Below, piece after piece: positions 4,540 to 11,695 of a stretch of 14,530 nucleotides of DNA. The notes under the pieces are model-generated. The model was given only the letters and a program-made list of their open reading frames with translations. It made no database searches and had not been told where the DNA came from. Source of the DNA: Minisyncoccota bacterium (GTDB lineage Bacteria; Patescibacteriota; Minisyncoccia; Phycocordibacterales; SBAW01); the NCBI GenBank assembly GCA_020050775.1, contig JAGVKC010000080.1, positions 1-14,530 of the forward strand. The letters are read 5' to 3'. The position numbers and the translations under genes were made by a program. The first letter of the stretch is position 1, and every line of letters starts with the position of its first letter.

Positions 4540-5943
4540 CTAGAAAGGACCGTGGTCGGTTGGCGCAGAATCAAATGCTGCTAGATCGGCTTTTTCAAGA
4601 GACTGGAAGGTGGTGCGCTTCTCGTCAAAGAAGAGTTCGATTTTGCCTACAGGGCCGTTGCGGTGCTTTTCGATAGGTATTTCTGCGATATTTGGGCGGT
4701 CAGAAGTCTCTTTGTTTACCTTGTCGTCGCGATGGATGAACATAACAACATCGGCGTCTTGCTCGATAGAGCCGGAGTCGCGCAGGTCGGAGAGGCGAGG
4801 TTTGCCACCGCGCTGCTCGACTGCACGAGAAAGCTGCGAAAGAGCTAGTACTGGTACGTCCAGTTCGCGAGCAAGGGTTTTGAGCGAACGGGAAATCTCG
4901 GTTACCTGCTGCACCAAAGAGTCGCTGGCGCGTGCGCCGGTCGGCACCATGAGCTGCAGATAGTCGATAATAAGGAGCCCTAGGCCGTGCTCGCGCTTGA
5001 GACGGCGTGCGACGGCACGCATCTTCAAAATATTGCTGCCCGGCTGATCGTCTATGAATATAGGTGCCTGAGAAAGGCGGTCATATGCTTCTCGGATGCG
5101 GTCAAAGTCTCCTTGGTCGCTGATGCGTCCGGTGCGCAGGTTCCAAGAATTTACGCGCGCTTCTGCCGCAACCATACGGTCGATAAGTTGTTGAGCGGCC
5201 ATTTCCAAAGAAAAAACGCCCACCACCGTGCCGTGTTTAATAGCGGTCTGTCGCGCAATATCCAGAGCAAGCCCTGTTTTACCCATCGAAGGGCGCGCTG
5301 CAAGAATAATAAGATCGGACTTCTGCAGGCCCGCGAGCATGTTGTCGAGGTCTTTGAAGCCTGTGCGGATGCCTCGCATCTCATCTTTATGTTCGTGCAG
5401 GTGTTCTAAGCGTTGCCACGCGTCTGCAAGAGACTCGCGTAGGGACACGAATTTAGAAAGAGTGGGGGAGGACGTTACCTCGTATACTTTCTTCTCAGCC
5501 TTATCGAGCGTTATGTCGAGTTCTTCTGCTTCGTCAAAGCCAAGTTCTGCAACGAACTCGCCTGCGTCGATAAGCGAGCGCAACATATATTTTTTCTGCA
5601 CCTGGTTTGCGTAATGCTTTGCATTGCTTGCAGCTGGCACGTCTGCCACTAGGTCTGCTAAGTAGGAGACGCCGCCTATGTGCTCAAGCTGTTCTTGGTC
5701 GGAGAGTTTTGCGCGCACCGACTCAATGTCGATTGGTTCGCTTTTTTGAAAGAGCGCGAGCATTGCGCGGTACATGATGCGGTGCTTCTCGCTGTAGAAC
5801 GCGTCTTGAGAAAGGATGTCGACGCTCTCCACCATGCCTTCTGGGCGGATCATAAGTGCGCCAAGGAGTGCCTTTTCAGATTCCAGCGTCTGAGGAGGTA
5901 GCCGCAACCCGTCTTTCTTTTTGGAATTTCTGCCGGCAACCAT
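4540..5943 (-). CDS. dnaB: Replicative DNA helicase DnaB
   Basis: The 467-residue product is a standard DnaB hexameric 5'-3' helicase of the replication fork. The N-terminal domain (about 16-120) opens LPPQTLESEKALLGAL. A linker leads to the RecA-like motor, which begins at IRTGFKDLDNMLAGL. Visible motifs: Walker A ARPSMGKT (216-223), the SLEM segment (245-248), Walker B LLIIDYLQLM (323-332), the sensor string ALSQLSRAVEQR and the arginine-containing RDSGSIEQDADVV (388-400). All key residues are intact and no intein is present, although DnaB is a common intein site. The start has no ribosome site; TAAGAT lies 6 nt before the ATG, suggesting a leaderless message. It forms an operon with recR. 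Confidence 0.97.
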   Translation of the reverse strand: MVAGRNSKKKDGLRLPPQTLESEKALLGALMIRPEGMVESVDILSQDAFYSEKHRIMYRAMLALFQKSEPIDIESVRAKLSDQEQLEHIGGVSYLADLVADVPAASNAKHYANQVQKKYMLRSLIDAGEFVAELGFDEAEELDITLDKAEKKVYEVTSSPTLSKFVSLRESLADAWQRLEHLHEHKDEMRGIRTGFKDLDNMLAGLQKSDLIILAARPSMGKTGLALDIARQTAIKHGTVVGVFSLEMAAQQLIDRMVAAEARVNSWNLRTGRISDQGDFDRIREAYDRLSQAPIFIDDQPGSNILKMRAVARRLKREHGLGLLIIDYLQLMVPTGARASDSLVQQVTEISRSLKTLARELDVPVLALSQLSRAVEQRGGKPRLSDLRDSGSIEQDADVVMFIHRDDKVNKETSDRPNIAEIPIEKHRNGPVGKIELFFDEKRTTFQSLEKADLAAFDSAPTDHGPF

Positions 5944-5949
5944 ACACCC

Positions 5950-5955
5950 ATCTTA
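5950..5955 (-). promoter_or_regulatory. Leaderless -10 box of dnaB-recR
   Basis: On the minus strand TAAGAT is followed by 6 nt and then the dnaB ATG. The -35 region 17 bp upstream (TTTCGC) is poor. Confidence 0.4.
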
Positions 5956-6039
5956 CGCTTGCGAGGGTCCAGGCGAAAGCGGCTCAAAAACGACCCAAAC
6001 TGTGGGTATGGGGACGAAACGGGGATAGTCAGAATCTGG

Positions 6040-6068
6040 TTGCGGGGTAGGGCTTTTTGGAGGATACT
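6040..6068 (+). promoter_or_regulatory. Promoter of the 177-aa protein gene
   Basis: TTGCGG (6040-6045) and GATACT (6063-6068) are separated by 17 bp. The resulting leader of about 25 nt carries AAAGGAGG (6088-6095). Confidence 0.5.
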
Positions 6069-6100
6069 CAGAGCAGTCCATGCCTTGAAAGGAGGCACCA

Positions 6101-6634
6101 ATGATCTTTCTAGATATCGAACACCCGGGCCAAAGCGTGGGCCGAAATGTTTTAGGGGTAGTGATGGAGCAAGCGTGGAAGCTCTATGGTGATTCTCCAT
6201 ATTCCAAGCGGAAGCTTTCTGGTGTGTTTGAAAACGAGTATATCTATCCGCTGGCAAATTATTACAGAGCACATTATGTCAACGCAACGTTGTATTTAGC
6301 TGACAGCGCTCCGAACCAATATGGCGAAGTATCGACGCGGGTGTTTCTCTATCCGACGATGTCTCGGGGTAGTATCCAAGAAGTCCGCGCGGAGCTAAAC
6401 GCTCTTAGCCCGATATTGCGTCTGTATGTGTTGAGAAACTTCTTGAGTGACACGGTCGACAAGAAGCGTCGCTTCAAGATGCGTTACACAGGACAAATCG
6501 GGAACACGAATGGTTTCTCGTTCGAGGAGTACAGAGCATACTGGCCTCTCATCCAGTCGCTCATGCAAGACTTTTTCGAAAAAACCAAAGGACTTCCAAG
6601 TGAAATTAAAGAGCAGACTTCTGCTGCTGCGTAA
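6101..6634 (+). CDS. Hypothetical protein, 177 aa
   Basis: I do not recognise the family. The start is unambiguous: AAAGGAGG, a full match to the anti-Shine-Dalgarno core, lies 5 nt before the ATG. The product begins MIFLDIEHPGQSVGRNVLG and is rich in tyrosine and arginine (for example YPLANYYRAHYVNATLYLAD, 50-69). It has a segment RVFLYPTMSRGSIQEVRAELNAL and ends with a polar tail (KTKGLPSEIKEQTSAAA). There is no transmembrane segment, signal peptide or cysteine. An alternating hydrophobic N-terminal third suggests a compact alpha/beta fold, which is inference. It is divergent from dnaB, convergent with cysS, and a single-gene unit with a strong promoter, ribosome site and terminator, so it is probably well expressed. 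Confidence 0.8.
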   Translation: MIFLDIEHPGQSVGRNVLGVVMEQAWKLYGDSPYSKRKLSGVFENEYIYPLANYYRAHYVNATLYLADSAPNQYGEVSTRVFLYPTMSRGSIQEVRAELNALSPILRLYVLRNFLSDTVDKKRRFKMRYTGQIGNTNGFSFEEYRAYWPLIQSLMQDFFEKTKGLPSEIKEQTSAAA

Positions 6635-6643
6635 ACAAACATT

Positions 6644-6676
6644 AACTCCGCGATTCGTCGCGGAGTTTTATTTTTC
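6644..6676. terminator. Bidirectional terminator between the 177-aa gene and cysS
   Basis: A 10-bp perfect stem (AACTCCGCGA 6644-6653, TCGCGGAGTT 6658-6667) encloses a TTCG tetraloop and is followed by T-rich sequence. The 3' side overlaps the cysS stop codon region. Confidence 0.87.
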
Positions 6677-8176
6677 GGTCAGTTTAGGGCCCGCAGGAGT
6701 GTCTTCCAGGGCGTAGCCATGCAGTTCTATGGCTTCACGCAGCGCATCTGCCTTTTTGAAGTCCTTGCTCTCACGAGCTGCTTCGCGCTCTTCCATCAGC
6801 TTTGTGACCTCTACAGAGACAGGGCCTCCGGTAGATAGCGTCATCGAAACCGCGCCAGCCTGGACGGTGATATCTTTGCGTTTCGCTTCTTCAGTAAGCC
6901 CCAGGCCAAGTACTCTATCTACTATCAAAAGCGACGCACGCTTAACAGCCGGCGGCACATCAGGGTTTTTCAAAAGGTCCCACATGAGGGCAATTACTTT
7001 CGGCGTATCCAGATCATCCGCAAGTGCAGCCTGAACGCCCTCGACAAAATTTTTATCCGCAGTTGTGCCAGGTATAAGGTCTAGCTCAAAGAAGGAACGC
7101 TTGAGGCGGTGGAGCGCCGTGTGCGCTGCTTCGGCTGCTTCCCAGGTGAAGTTGGTGAGCGAGCGGTAGTGCGTGGTGAGGTAGAGGTAACGCAGTGCGC
7201 GAGCAGAAAGGCCGCGGTCGATAAGTTGTGAAAGATAAATAGTGTTGCCCAGAGACTTAGATATTTTCTTACCCTCTATCGTAATGAATTCGTTGTGCAT
7301 CCAGTAGCGAACATATTGTTTTCCGGTTGAGGCCTCTGCTTGTGCGATTTCGTTATTGTGATGCACGGGTATATGATCGATGCCGCCTGTGTGTATATCT
7401 ATCTGGCGCCCAAGAAGTTTGAATATCATGGCGGTGCATTCTATGTGCCAGCCAGGGAAGCCTGTGCCCCACGGAGAGTTCCATTCTTGCTGGCGTTTCT
7501 CTTTTTTCTTAGAAAGTTTCCACAACGCAAAGTCGAATTGACTTTTCTTCTCCTCATTCTCTTCAACGCGGGCGCCTGCTTGCTGGCCGGCAATGTTAAC
7601 GCCGCCAAGTTTTCCATAGCCAGAAAAACGCGAGGTATCGAAATATACACCGTCTTTAATAGTGTATGCATAGCCCTTTTGCTCCAGGCTTTGTACAAGA
7701 GCAATTTGTTCGCCAATGAATTGCGTGGCGCGGGGGAACTGTATCTTTGAGCGGTCTATGCCAAGAAGGTCCAAGTCTTCAAACCACAGTTGTGTTATTT
7801 CTGCCGCAATCTCTTGAGCGCTGCGGCCCTGGGCCTTCGCGCTTTTTTCCATCTTGTCCTCGCCCTCGTCTGCATTTGAAACCAAGTGGCCCACGTCGGT
7901 AATATTTATGACCTGCGTGACAGAGTGGCCCCAGGCGTTAAGCGTGCGGCGTAGAATATCAGCGAATACATACGGACGCAGGTTGCCGATATGTTGGCGG
8001 TCATACACAGTCGGGCCGCAGTTATACATCTTCACATTGCCGTTTAAGGCTTCAAACGTTTCCAGCTGCCCAGAGAGTGTGTTGTGGAACTGGAGTGGCG
8101 GGATATTCTGCGTGCTCCAGGACGGAACGTCAGCGTTGCGCTTAGAGAATGGATTAAGTCTCCCAAGTAGCGACAT
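6668..8176 (-). CDS. cysS: Cysteinyl-tRNA synthetase
   Basis: The 502-aa product is a class I CysRS, which charges tRNA-Cys with cysteine. The HIGH motif is HIGN (62-65) and the KMSKS motif is KISKS (304-308). Zinc ligands of the family are present: C53 in YNCGPTVYD, C247 in WHIECTAM, H272 or H273, and E276 in VHHNNE. DVGHLVSNADEGEDKM is the usual post-HIGH segment. The C-terminal DALR-type helical domain ends REAIELHGYALEDTPAGP. Relative to E. coli the protein carries about 25 extra N-terminal residues before LQFHNTLSG. The ATG lies one base after the corA stop (TAA-T-ATG), so translational coupling is likely. TATAAT spans that stop but is too close to the ATG to make a leaderless cysS message. 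Confidence 0.97.
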   Translation of the reverse strand: MSLLGRLNPFSKRNADVPSWSTQNIPPLQFHNTLSGQLETFEALNGNVKMYNCGPTVYDRQHIGNLRPYVFADILRRTLNAWGHSVTQVINITDVGHLVSNADEGEDKMEKSAKAQGRSAQEIAAEITQLWFEDLDLLGIDRSKIQFPRATQFIGEQIALVQSLEQKGYAYTIKDGVYFDTSRFSGYGKLGGVNIAGQQAGARVEENEEKKSQFDFALWKLSKKKEKRQQEWNSPWGTGFPGWHIECTAMIFKLLGRQIDIHTGGIDHIPVHHNNEIAQAEASTGKQYVRYWMHNEFITIEGKKISKSLGNTIYLSQLIDRGLSARALRYLYLTTHYRSLTNFTWEAAEAAHTALHRLKRSFFELDLIPGTTADKNFVEGVQAALADDLDTPKVIALMWDLLKNPDVPPAVKRASLLIVDRVLGLGLTEEAKRKDITVQAGAVSMTLSTGGPVSVEVTKLMEEREAARESKDFKKADALREAIELHGYALEDTPAGPKLTEK

Positions 8177-8177
8177 A

Positions 8178-9083
8178 TTATAGCCAGCCTTTATGTTTGA
8201 AGTAAAAAATGAAAGAAATTCCGAGAACTGTCATGCCTGAGAAGATAATCCAGAAGTCCTGAGGTTGGCCAGTGATGGGGTTGTTCTCGGTATTCATACC
8301 AAAAAGTCCAGCAATGAATGAAAGCGGAAGAAAGAGGAAGGTCAACACGGTGAACGTTTTCATAATATCGCTCTGTTTTGTATTCAGGAGCGAGTTATTC
8401 GTTTCGCGCAGTTCTGCCAAAGAGTCTCGAAGGTTTTCTATCGTGTGCTGTACGCGGCGCAACGAGCCTTCGATCTCTCGGATGTAATGAGAAAATTCAT
8501 GGCCGAAGAAACGCCCCGCAACCGGTTCAAGCGACGCAAGCATTTCTTGGTGTGGTGCAAGTGCCTGTCGGAAGTCGTGTATCGTGCGGCCTACTTGGCT
8601 AAGTCTTGTGACCATTTCGCGTTCATTGCCGCGGAAAATATTATCTTCTATATCCTGCAATTTCCTTTCAATCGACTCGCATTCGTGCACCATGCCTGCG
8701 TAAATATTGCGAGCAATAGAGACAAAGAGGTGCCCGCCGTGTCCAGCGCCAGGGCGGCCGAGCACAGACTCAACTTCAAACGCTTTGGCGAATGTATGCA
8801 AGGGATCGATGTTTTCGTAATGCGCGGTGATGAGAAAATTTTTGCCAATGACGAAGTCTATTTCCTGAGTAGGTCGGTTTGAACCTCGCGGGGAAGGGTA
8901 GTGGAGTATGAGTAAAATTGCGTCGCCACGACGTTCAACTTTTGAGCGGAATGAAACAGACAGAAGTTCCTCGGCAATCAGAGGGTCGAGGTCGAACTCC
9001 TGCATCAGCGTGCGTACTTCGGAGGCCGAGGGTGCGACAAGGTCTACCCACGTAAGAGAACGCTGCTCATAGCGCGTCAGCAT
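8178..9083 (-). CDS. corA: CorA-family magnesium (divalent cation) transporter
   Basis: The 301-aa product has the CorA plan: a cytoplasmic alpha/beta domain (1 to about 120), then long stalk helices (about 121-240). Transmembrane helix 1 follows (about 242-262), ending in the signature GMN (262-264). A short periplasmic loop NTENNPITGQPQD precedes transmembrane helix 2 (277-295) and the basic tail FKHKGWL. GMN forms the selectivity filter of the homopentameric Mg2+ channel. The loop lacks the longer MPE-type acidic motif of E. coli CorA, as in many compact homologues. The start has no ribosome site; an extended -10 (TGcTATACT) ends 7 nt before the ATG. It is the first gene of the corA-cysS operon. 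Confidence 0.95.
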   Translation of the reverse strand: MLTRYEQRSLTWVDLVAPSASEVRTLMQEFDLDPLIAEELLSVSFRSKVERRGDAILLILHYPSPRGSNRPTQEIDFVIGKNFLITAHYENIDPLHTFAKAFEVESVLGRPGAGHGGHLFVSIARNIYAGMVHECESIERKLQDIEDNIFRGNEREMVTRLSQVGRTIHDFRQALAPHQEMLASLEPVAGRFFGHEFSHYIREIEGSLRRVQHTIENLRDSLAELRETNNSLLNTKQSDIMKTFTVLTFLFLPLSFIAGLFGMNTENNPITGQPQDFWIIFSGMTVLGISFIFYFKHKGWL

Positions 9084-9090
9084 GCTCTCT

Positions 9091-9099
9091 AGTATAGCA
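9091..9099 (-). promoter_or_regulatory. Extended -10 promoter of corA-cysS (leaderless)
   Basis: On the minus strand TG-C-TATACT is followed by 7 nt and the corA ATG, which places the transcription start at or next to the start codon. No clear -35 is seen, as expected for an extended -10 promoter. Confidence 0.6.
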
Positions 9100-9151
9100 C
9101 TGGGTTTTGTGATATCGTCGCAGCAGTTTTGTTCTATGTATGGAGGATGTG

Positions 9152-9565
9152 ATGCTCAACTACTTCAGGAAGAACCCGCCCACAGAGAAGGAACTTGCTC
9201 AAATAAAAAGTTTCATTGATCGAGGCGCAGAACTTCAGGCTCGTAAAGAACTTTCTGGGAAAGAACAGCTTGAACTTTGTTGCTCTGAAGCGGGGCTTAC
9301 CATCGACTTCAGTTCATTAATCGGACGGAAGTTCGTATTAAAAACCGTATTCGACCAAACTAGTGCTCGTCGCGCCGCATACAGCGGTGCAATTACAGGG
9401 ATGCAGGCGGTAGATGGACTCTTTTTAGTCTTACAGACGTCGGTCCAGCTTATTCGCAAGGGAAGTAATGAAATTACGTTCTCTGCGTATACAAAAAAGA
9501 AATGGACAATCTTGAGCGATTCAGGCTTCGGCAACATTGAAGTCGAATTTCAACTTCTCCCATAA
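9152..9565 (+). CDS. Hypothetical protein, 137 aa
   Basis: The family is not recognised. The ATG at 9152 is preceded by GGAGG with 5-nt spacing; an in-frame ATG at 9140 overlaps that site and is rejected. The first half is helical and charged (PTEKELAQIKSFIDRGAELQ, then ARKELSGKEQLELCCSEAG). The second half alternates hydrophobic and polar residues (KFVLKTVF, GLFLVLQTSVQLI, NEITFSAY, GNIEVEFQLLP), which looks like beta strands. There is no membrane segment. Adjacent cysteines occur at CCSEAG. It is divergent from corA (68 bp between starts) with a possible extended -10 TGaTATCGT at 9110-9118. A terminator follows the stop. Confidence 0.78.
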   Translation: MLNYFRKNPPTEKELAQIKSFIDRGAELQARKELSGKEQLELCCSEAGLTIDFSSLIGRKFVLKTVFDQTSARRAAYSGAITGMQAVDGLFLVLQTSVQLIRKGSNEITFSAYTKKKWTILSDSGFGNIEVEFQLLP

Positions 9566-9573
9566 TGAAATAC

Positions 9574-9606
9574 GCGCCGCCCATATATTGGGTGGCGTTT
9601 CTTTTT
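9574..9606 (+). terminator. Terminator of the 137-aa gene
   Basis: GCCGCCC pairs with GGGTGGC (one G-T pair) around a 7-nt AT-rich loop, then TTTCTTTTT. It precedes the ctpA promoter. Confidence 0.7.
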
Positions 9607-9627
9607 ACCTGCTGTAAAAGCCTCTTG

Positions 9628-9636
9628 TGATATAAT
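9628..9636 (+). promoter_or_regulatory. Extended -10 promoter of ctpA-rplI (leaderless)
   Basis: TG-A-TATAAT, a perfect extended -10, ends 8 nt before the ctpA ATG at 9645. No -35 hexamer is apparent at normal spacing. Confidence 0.68.
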
Positions 9637-9644
9637 GCCTATAT

Positions 9645-10859
9645 ATGAACAGGGCCAAATGGATGGCTGTGTGCGCGGTCTTGGGTCTTGCGCTAGCGTT
9701 TGGTGCGGGTGCTGTTGCGGGTATTAACGGCAACGTTTTTGGCCTGGCTGAAGCGCAGAATTCTGCGGAGCGCCCGACCGCAGCGCAAATAGAGCAATTC
9801 TGGAAAGCATGGGAACTTTTAGAGAAGAATTTCGTACAGACGAATGCTTCTGGAACAATGCCTACTATTGAAGAGCGCATGTGGGGAGCGATACAGGGTC
9901 TTGCAGAGAGCTATGGAGACCCATACACTGTATTTTTTCCGCCGGAAGATGCTAAAGAATTTCAAGAAGAAATAAGCGGCTCTTTTGGCGGTGTTGGCAT
10001 GGAACTTGGGGCGCGCGACGGAGCGCTCACGGTTGTCGCTCCTCTTAAGGGCACGCCGGCAGAGCGCGCAGGCATGCAAAGCGGCGACATCGTTCTCGCT
10101 ATCGACGGTGTCGCGTCACGCACTATGGCTGTAGAAGAAGCGGTAAAGCGCATTCGCGGGAAAGTAGGCACTAAAGTAGTGCTCATCGTACAGCGCACAG
10201 GTAAAACAGAATCCTTTGAAGTAACCATTACGCGCGAGACTATCTCGGTCCCGATTATAGAGACAGAAAAACGCACCGATGGCATTTTCGTTATCTCCCT
10301 TTATAGCTTCTCGGAAACTTCGCCAAACCTTTTCCGTGGCGCACTGCGCGAATTCTTCGCTTCAGGTTCGACTAAACTTATTCTCGACTTGCGCGGCAAC
10401 CCAGGCGGCTACCTTGAGGCGTCGGTAGACATGGCCAGCTTCTTTCTTCCGGTAGGGGACGTTATTGTGACGGAAGACTACGCAGGCAAAGCGGCTAACA
10501 GTGTGGATCGCAGCTACGGCTACAATGTGTTCGCTAACAAAAAGCTTTCCATGGCAGTACTTGTAAACCAGGGAAGTGCTTCGGCCTCTGAAATTCTTGC
10601 AGGCGCGCTCCAGCAGCATGGTGTTGCAAAGCTTGTGGGAGAAAAAACCTTCGGCAAAGGTTCCGTCCAGCAGCTTATGGACGTCGGTGGCGACGCAGAA
10701 CTAAAAATAACAATTGCTAAGTGGCTTACGCCAAATGGTACGAGCATCTCAGATGGAGGACTGAAGCCGGACATCGAAGCAAAGCGAACTGTTGAGGATA
10801 TTGTGGCGGGCAAAGACCCGCAGCTGGACGCAGCAGTGAGTTACCTTATAAACCTGTAA
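9645..10859 (+). CDS. S41-family carboxyl-terminal processing protease (CtpA/CtpB type)
   Basis: The 404-aa product starts with a signal anchor (about residues 6-27), so the enzyme acts outside the cytoplasmic membrane. A helical region (45-105) with GDPYTVFFPPED leads to the PDZ domain (about 112-197: GSFGGVGMELG, AGMQSGDIVLAIDG), which recruits substrate C-termini. The S41 core (about 210-380) has LILDLRGNPGG, NQGSASASEILAGAL and GEKTFGKGSVQ. By spacing against B. subtilis CtpB (Ser-Lys-Gln), the catalytic set is S313, K338 and Q342, all present. The tail ITIAKWLTPNGTSI followed by GLKPDIE is typical. Family members clip or degrade envelope proteins. No ribosome site is seen; the leaderless -10 sets the start. 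rplI follows within 20 bp, probably in one transcript. Confidence 0.96.
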   Translation: MNRAKWMAVCAVLGLALAFGAGAVAGINGNVFGLAEAQNSAERPTAAQIEQFWKAWELLEKNFVQTNASGTMPTIEERMWGAIQGLAESYGDPYTVFFPPEDAKEFQEEISGSFGGVGMELGARDGALTVVAPLKGTPAERAGMQSGDIVLAIDGVASRTMAVEEAVKRIRGKVGTKVVLIVQRTGKTESFEVTITRETISVPIIETEKRTDGIFVISLYSFSETSPNLFRGALREFFASGSTKLILDLRGNPGGYLEASVDMASFFLPVGDVIVTEDYAGKAANSVDRSYGYNVFANKKLSMAVLVNQGSASASEILAGALQQHGVAKLVGEKTFGKGSVQQLMDVGGDAELKITIAKWLTPNGTSISDGGLKPDIEAKRTVEDIVAGKDPQLDAAVSYLINL

Positions 10860-10872
10860 TACTGAAATGACT

Positions 10873-11316
10873 ATGCGAGTGATTCTTTTGAAAGATGTTC
10901 GGGGCATTGGGCATAAACATGAAATAAAGAATGTGGCGGATGGCTACGCGCGCAACTTCCTCTTCCCGCATAAGTACGCAGAAGCGGCAACAGAAGAAAA
11001 AGCAGCAGAGCTTGAGAGCCAGAAGCAGGCCCTCCTTGCGCAGCGTCAGAAAGAAGAAGAACAGCTCGACACCAAAATAGCATCACTCCACGGGAAAGAG
11101 ATAACACTTACCGTGCGCGCTACGCCGCAAGGAGGACTCTTTAAAGCTATAGGAGCGCTAGACATTTTAAAAGCAATACGCGAAGCGCACAGTCTAGAAA
11201 TTCCAGAGTCCGTAGTGCATCTCTCTGCACCTAAAAAAACAACCGGCGCGCTTATAGCGGTACTCCAGGGTAAGAAACACAAAGCAGATGTAACGGTGAC
11301 AATCGTCGCGCAGTAA
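10873..11316 (+). CDS. rplI: 50S ribosomal protein L9 (bL9)
   Basis: The product matches L9 over its length. The N-terminal rRNA-binding domain reads MRVILLKDVRGIGHKHEIKNVADGYARNFLFP in segments. A long charged connecting helix (EEKAAELESQKQALLAQRQKEEEQ) follows, then the C-terminal domain (GKEITLTVRA, GGLFKAIGALDI, LSAPKKTTGALIAVLQG). L9 binds the base of the L1 stalk and influences frame maintenance. The family start aligns with the ATG at 10873; another ATG two codons earlier (10867) is equally possible. No ribosome site precedes either, and the gap after ctpA is only 7-13 nt, suggesting coupling. L9 is reported missing from several Patescibacteria lineages, so its presence helps restrict the assignment. 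Its partnership with a protease gene is unusual; the classical rpsF-rpsR neighbours are absent. Confidence 0.95.
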   Translation: MRVILLKDVRGIGHKHEIKNVADGYARNFLFPHKYAEAATEEKAAELESQKQALLAQRQKEEEQLDTKIASLHGKEITLTVRATPQGGLFKAIGALDILKAIREAHSLEIPESVVHLSAPKKTTGALIAVLQGKKHKADVTVTIVAQ

Positions 11317-11334
11317 CCACACTCACATAGGCTA

Positions 11335-11354
11335 ATTCTACCGAATCGTAGAAT
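11335..11354. repeat. Short hairpin in the rplI 3' UTR
   Basis: ATTCTAC (11335-11341) pairs perfectly with GTAGAAT (11348-11354) around a 6-nt loop. It lacks a T-run and lies 20 bp before the true terminator. Function is unclear. Confidence 0.45.
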
Positions 11355-11373
11355 AAAGGAATATTGTGTAAAC

Positions 11374-11401
11374 AAAAAACCCGGCGAGTGCCGGGTTTTT
11401 T
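11374..11401. terminator. Bidirectional terminator between rplI and rpmA
   Basis: A 12-bp perfect stem (AAAAAACCCGGC 11374-11385, GCCGGGTTTTTT 11390-11401, loop GAGT). Its right flank overlaps the rpmA stop codon. Confidence 0.9.
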
Positions 11402-11678
11402 ACTTAACTTTGACGTCCACCATCGAGCGGATCTTCTTGCGTCCGGTGAAGTTATACTTGCGTACGTCGCGGAAGGAAACAACGCCTTCCTTGAGAGCAA
11501 AAATAGTATGGTCTTTGCCGAGACCTACGTTTGCGCCTGGGAGCATCTGGGTACCGCGCTGGCGTACGATAACATCGCCACTTTTTGCGATTTGGCCAGC
11601 AAACAGCTTAACACCGAGGTATTTCGGCTTTGAATCTGTTAGGTTTTTCGCTGTTCCGCCCGCTTTCTTTGATGCCAT
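11400..11678 (-). CDS. rpmA: 50S ribosomal protein L27 (bL27)
   Basis: The 92-residue product begins MASKKAGGTAKN, the basic L27 N-terminus that reaches into the peptidyl-transferase centre. It continues with YLGVKLFAGQIAKSGDVIVRQRG, PGANVGLGKDHTIFALKEGVV and a basic tail. The open frame extends further upstream but the residues before this methionine do not resemble L27, and no Firmicutes-type cleavable leader is present. The start codon is separated by 17 bp from the GTG of the divergent gene at 11696. Minus-strand TG-G-TATGCT (11705-11713) is a candidate extended -10 giving a leader of about 25 nt. L21 (rplU), its usual operon partner, is about 8 kb away. Confidence 0.96.
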   Translation of the reverse strand: MASKKAGGTAKNLTDSKPKYLGVKLFAGQIAKSGDVIVRQRGTQMLPGANVGLGKDHTIFALKEGVVSFRDVRKYNFTGRKKIRSMVDVKVK

Positions 11679-11679
11679 A

Positions 11680-11688
11680 TGGTATTCT
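11680..11688 (+). promoter_or_regulatory. Extended -10 promoter of the Ada-like membrane protein (leaderless)
   Basis: TG-G-TATTCT (11680-11688) ends 7 nt before the GTG at 11696. It lies immediately upstream of the rpmA start on the other strand. This spacing is the main reason for preferring GTG over the ATG at 11672. Confidence 0.5.
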
Positions 11689-11695
11689 TGCGAAT

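Noticed and set aside
5850..6272. 140-aa minus-strand frame over the dnaB-6101 intergenic region
   Set aside because: It overlaps the dnaB start and the 177-aa gene, both of which have family support or strong initiation signals.
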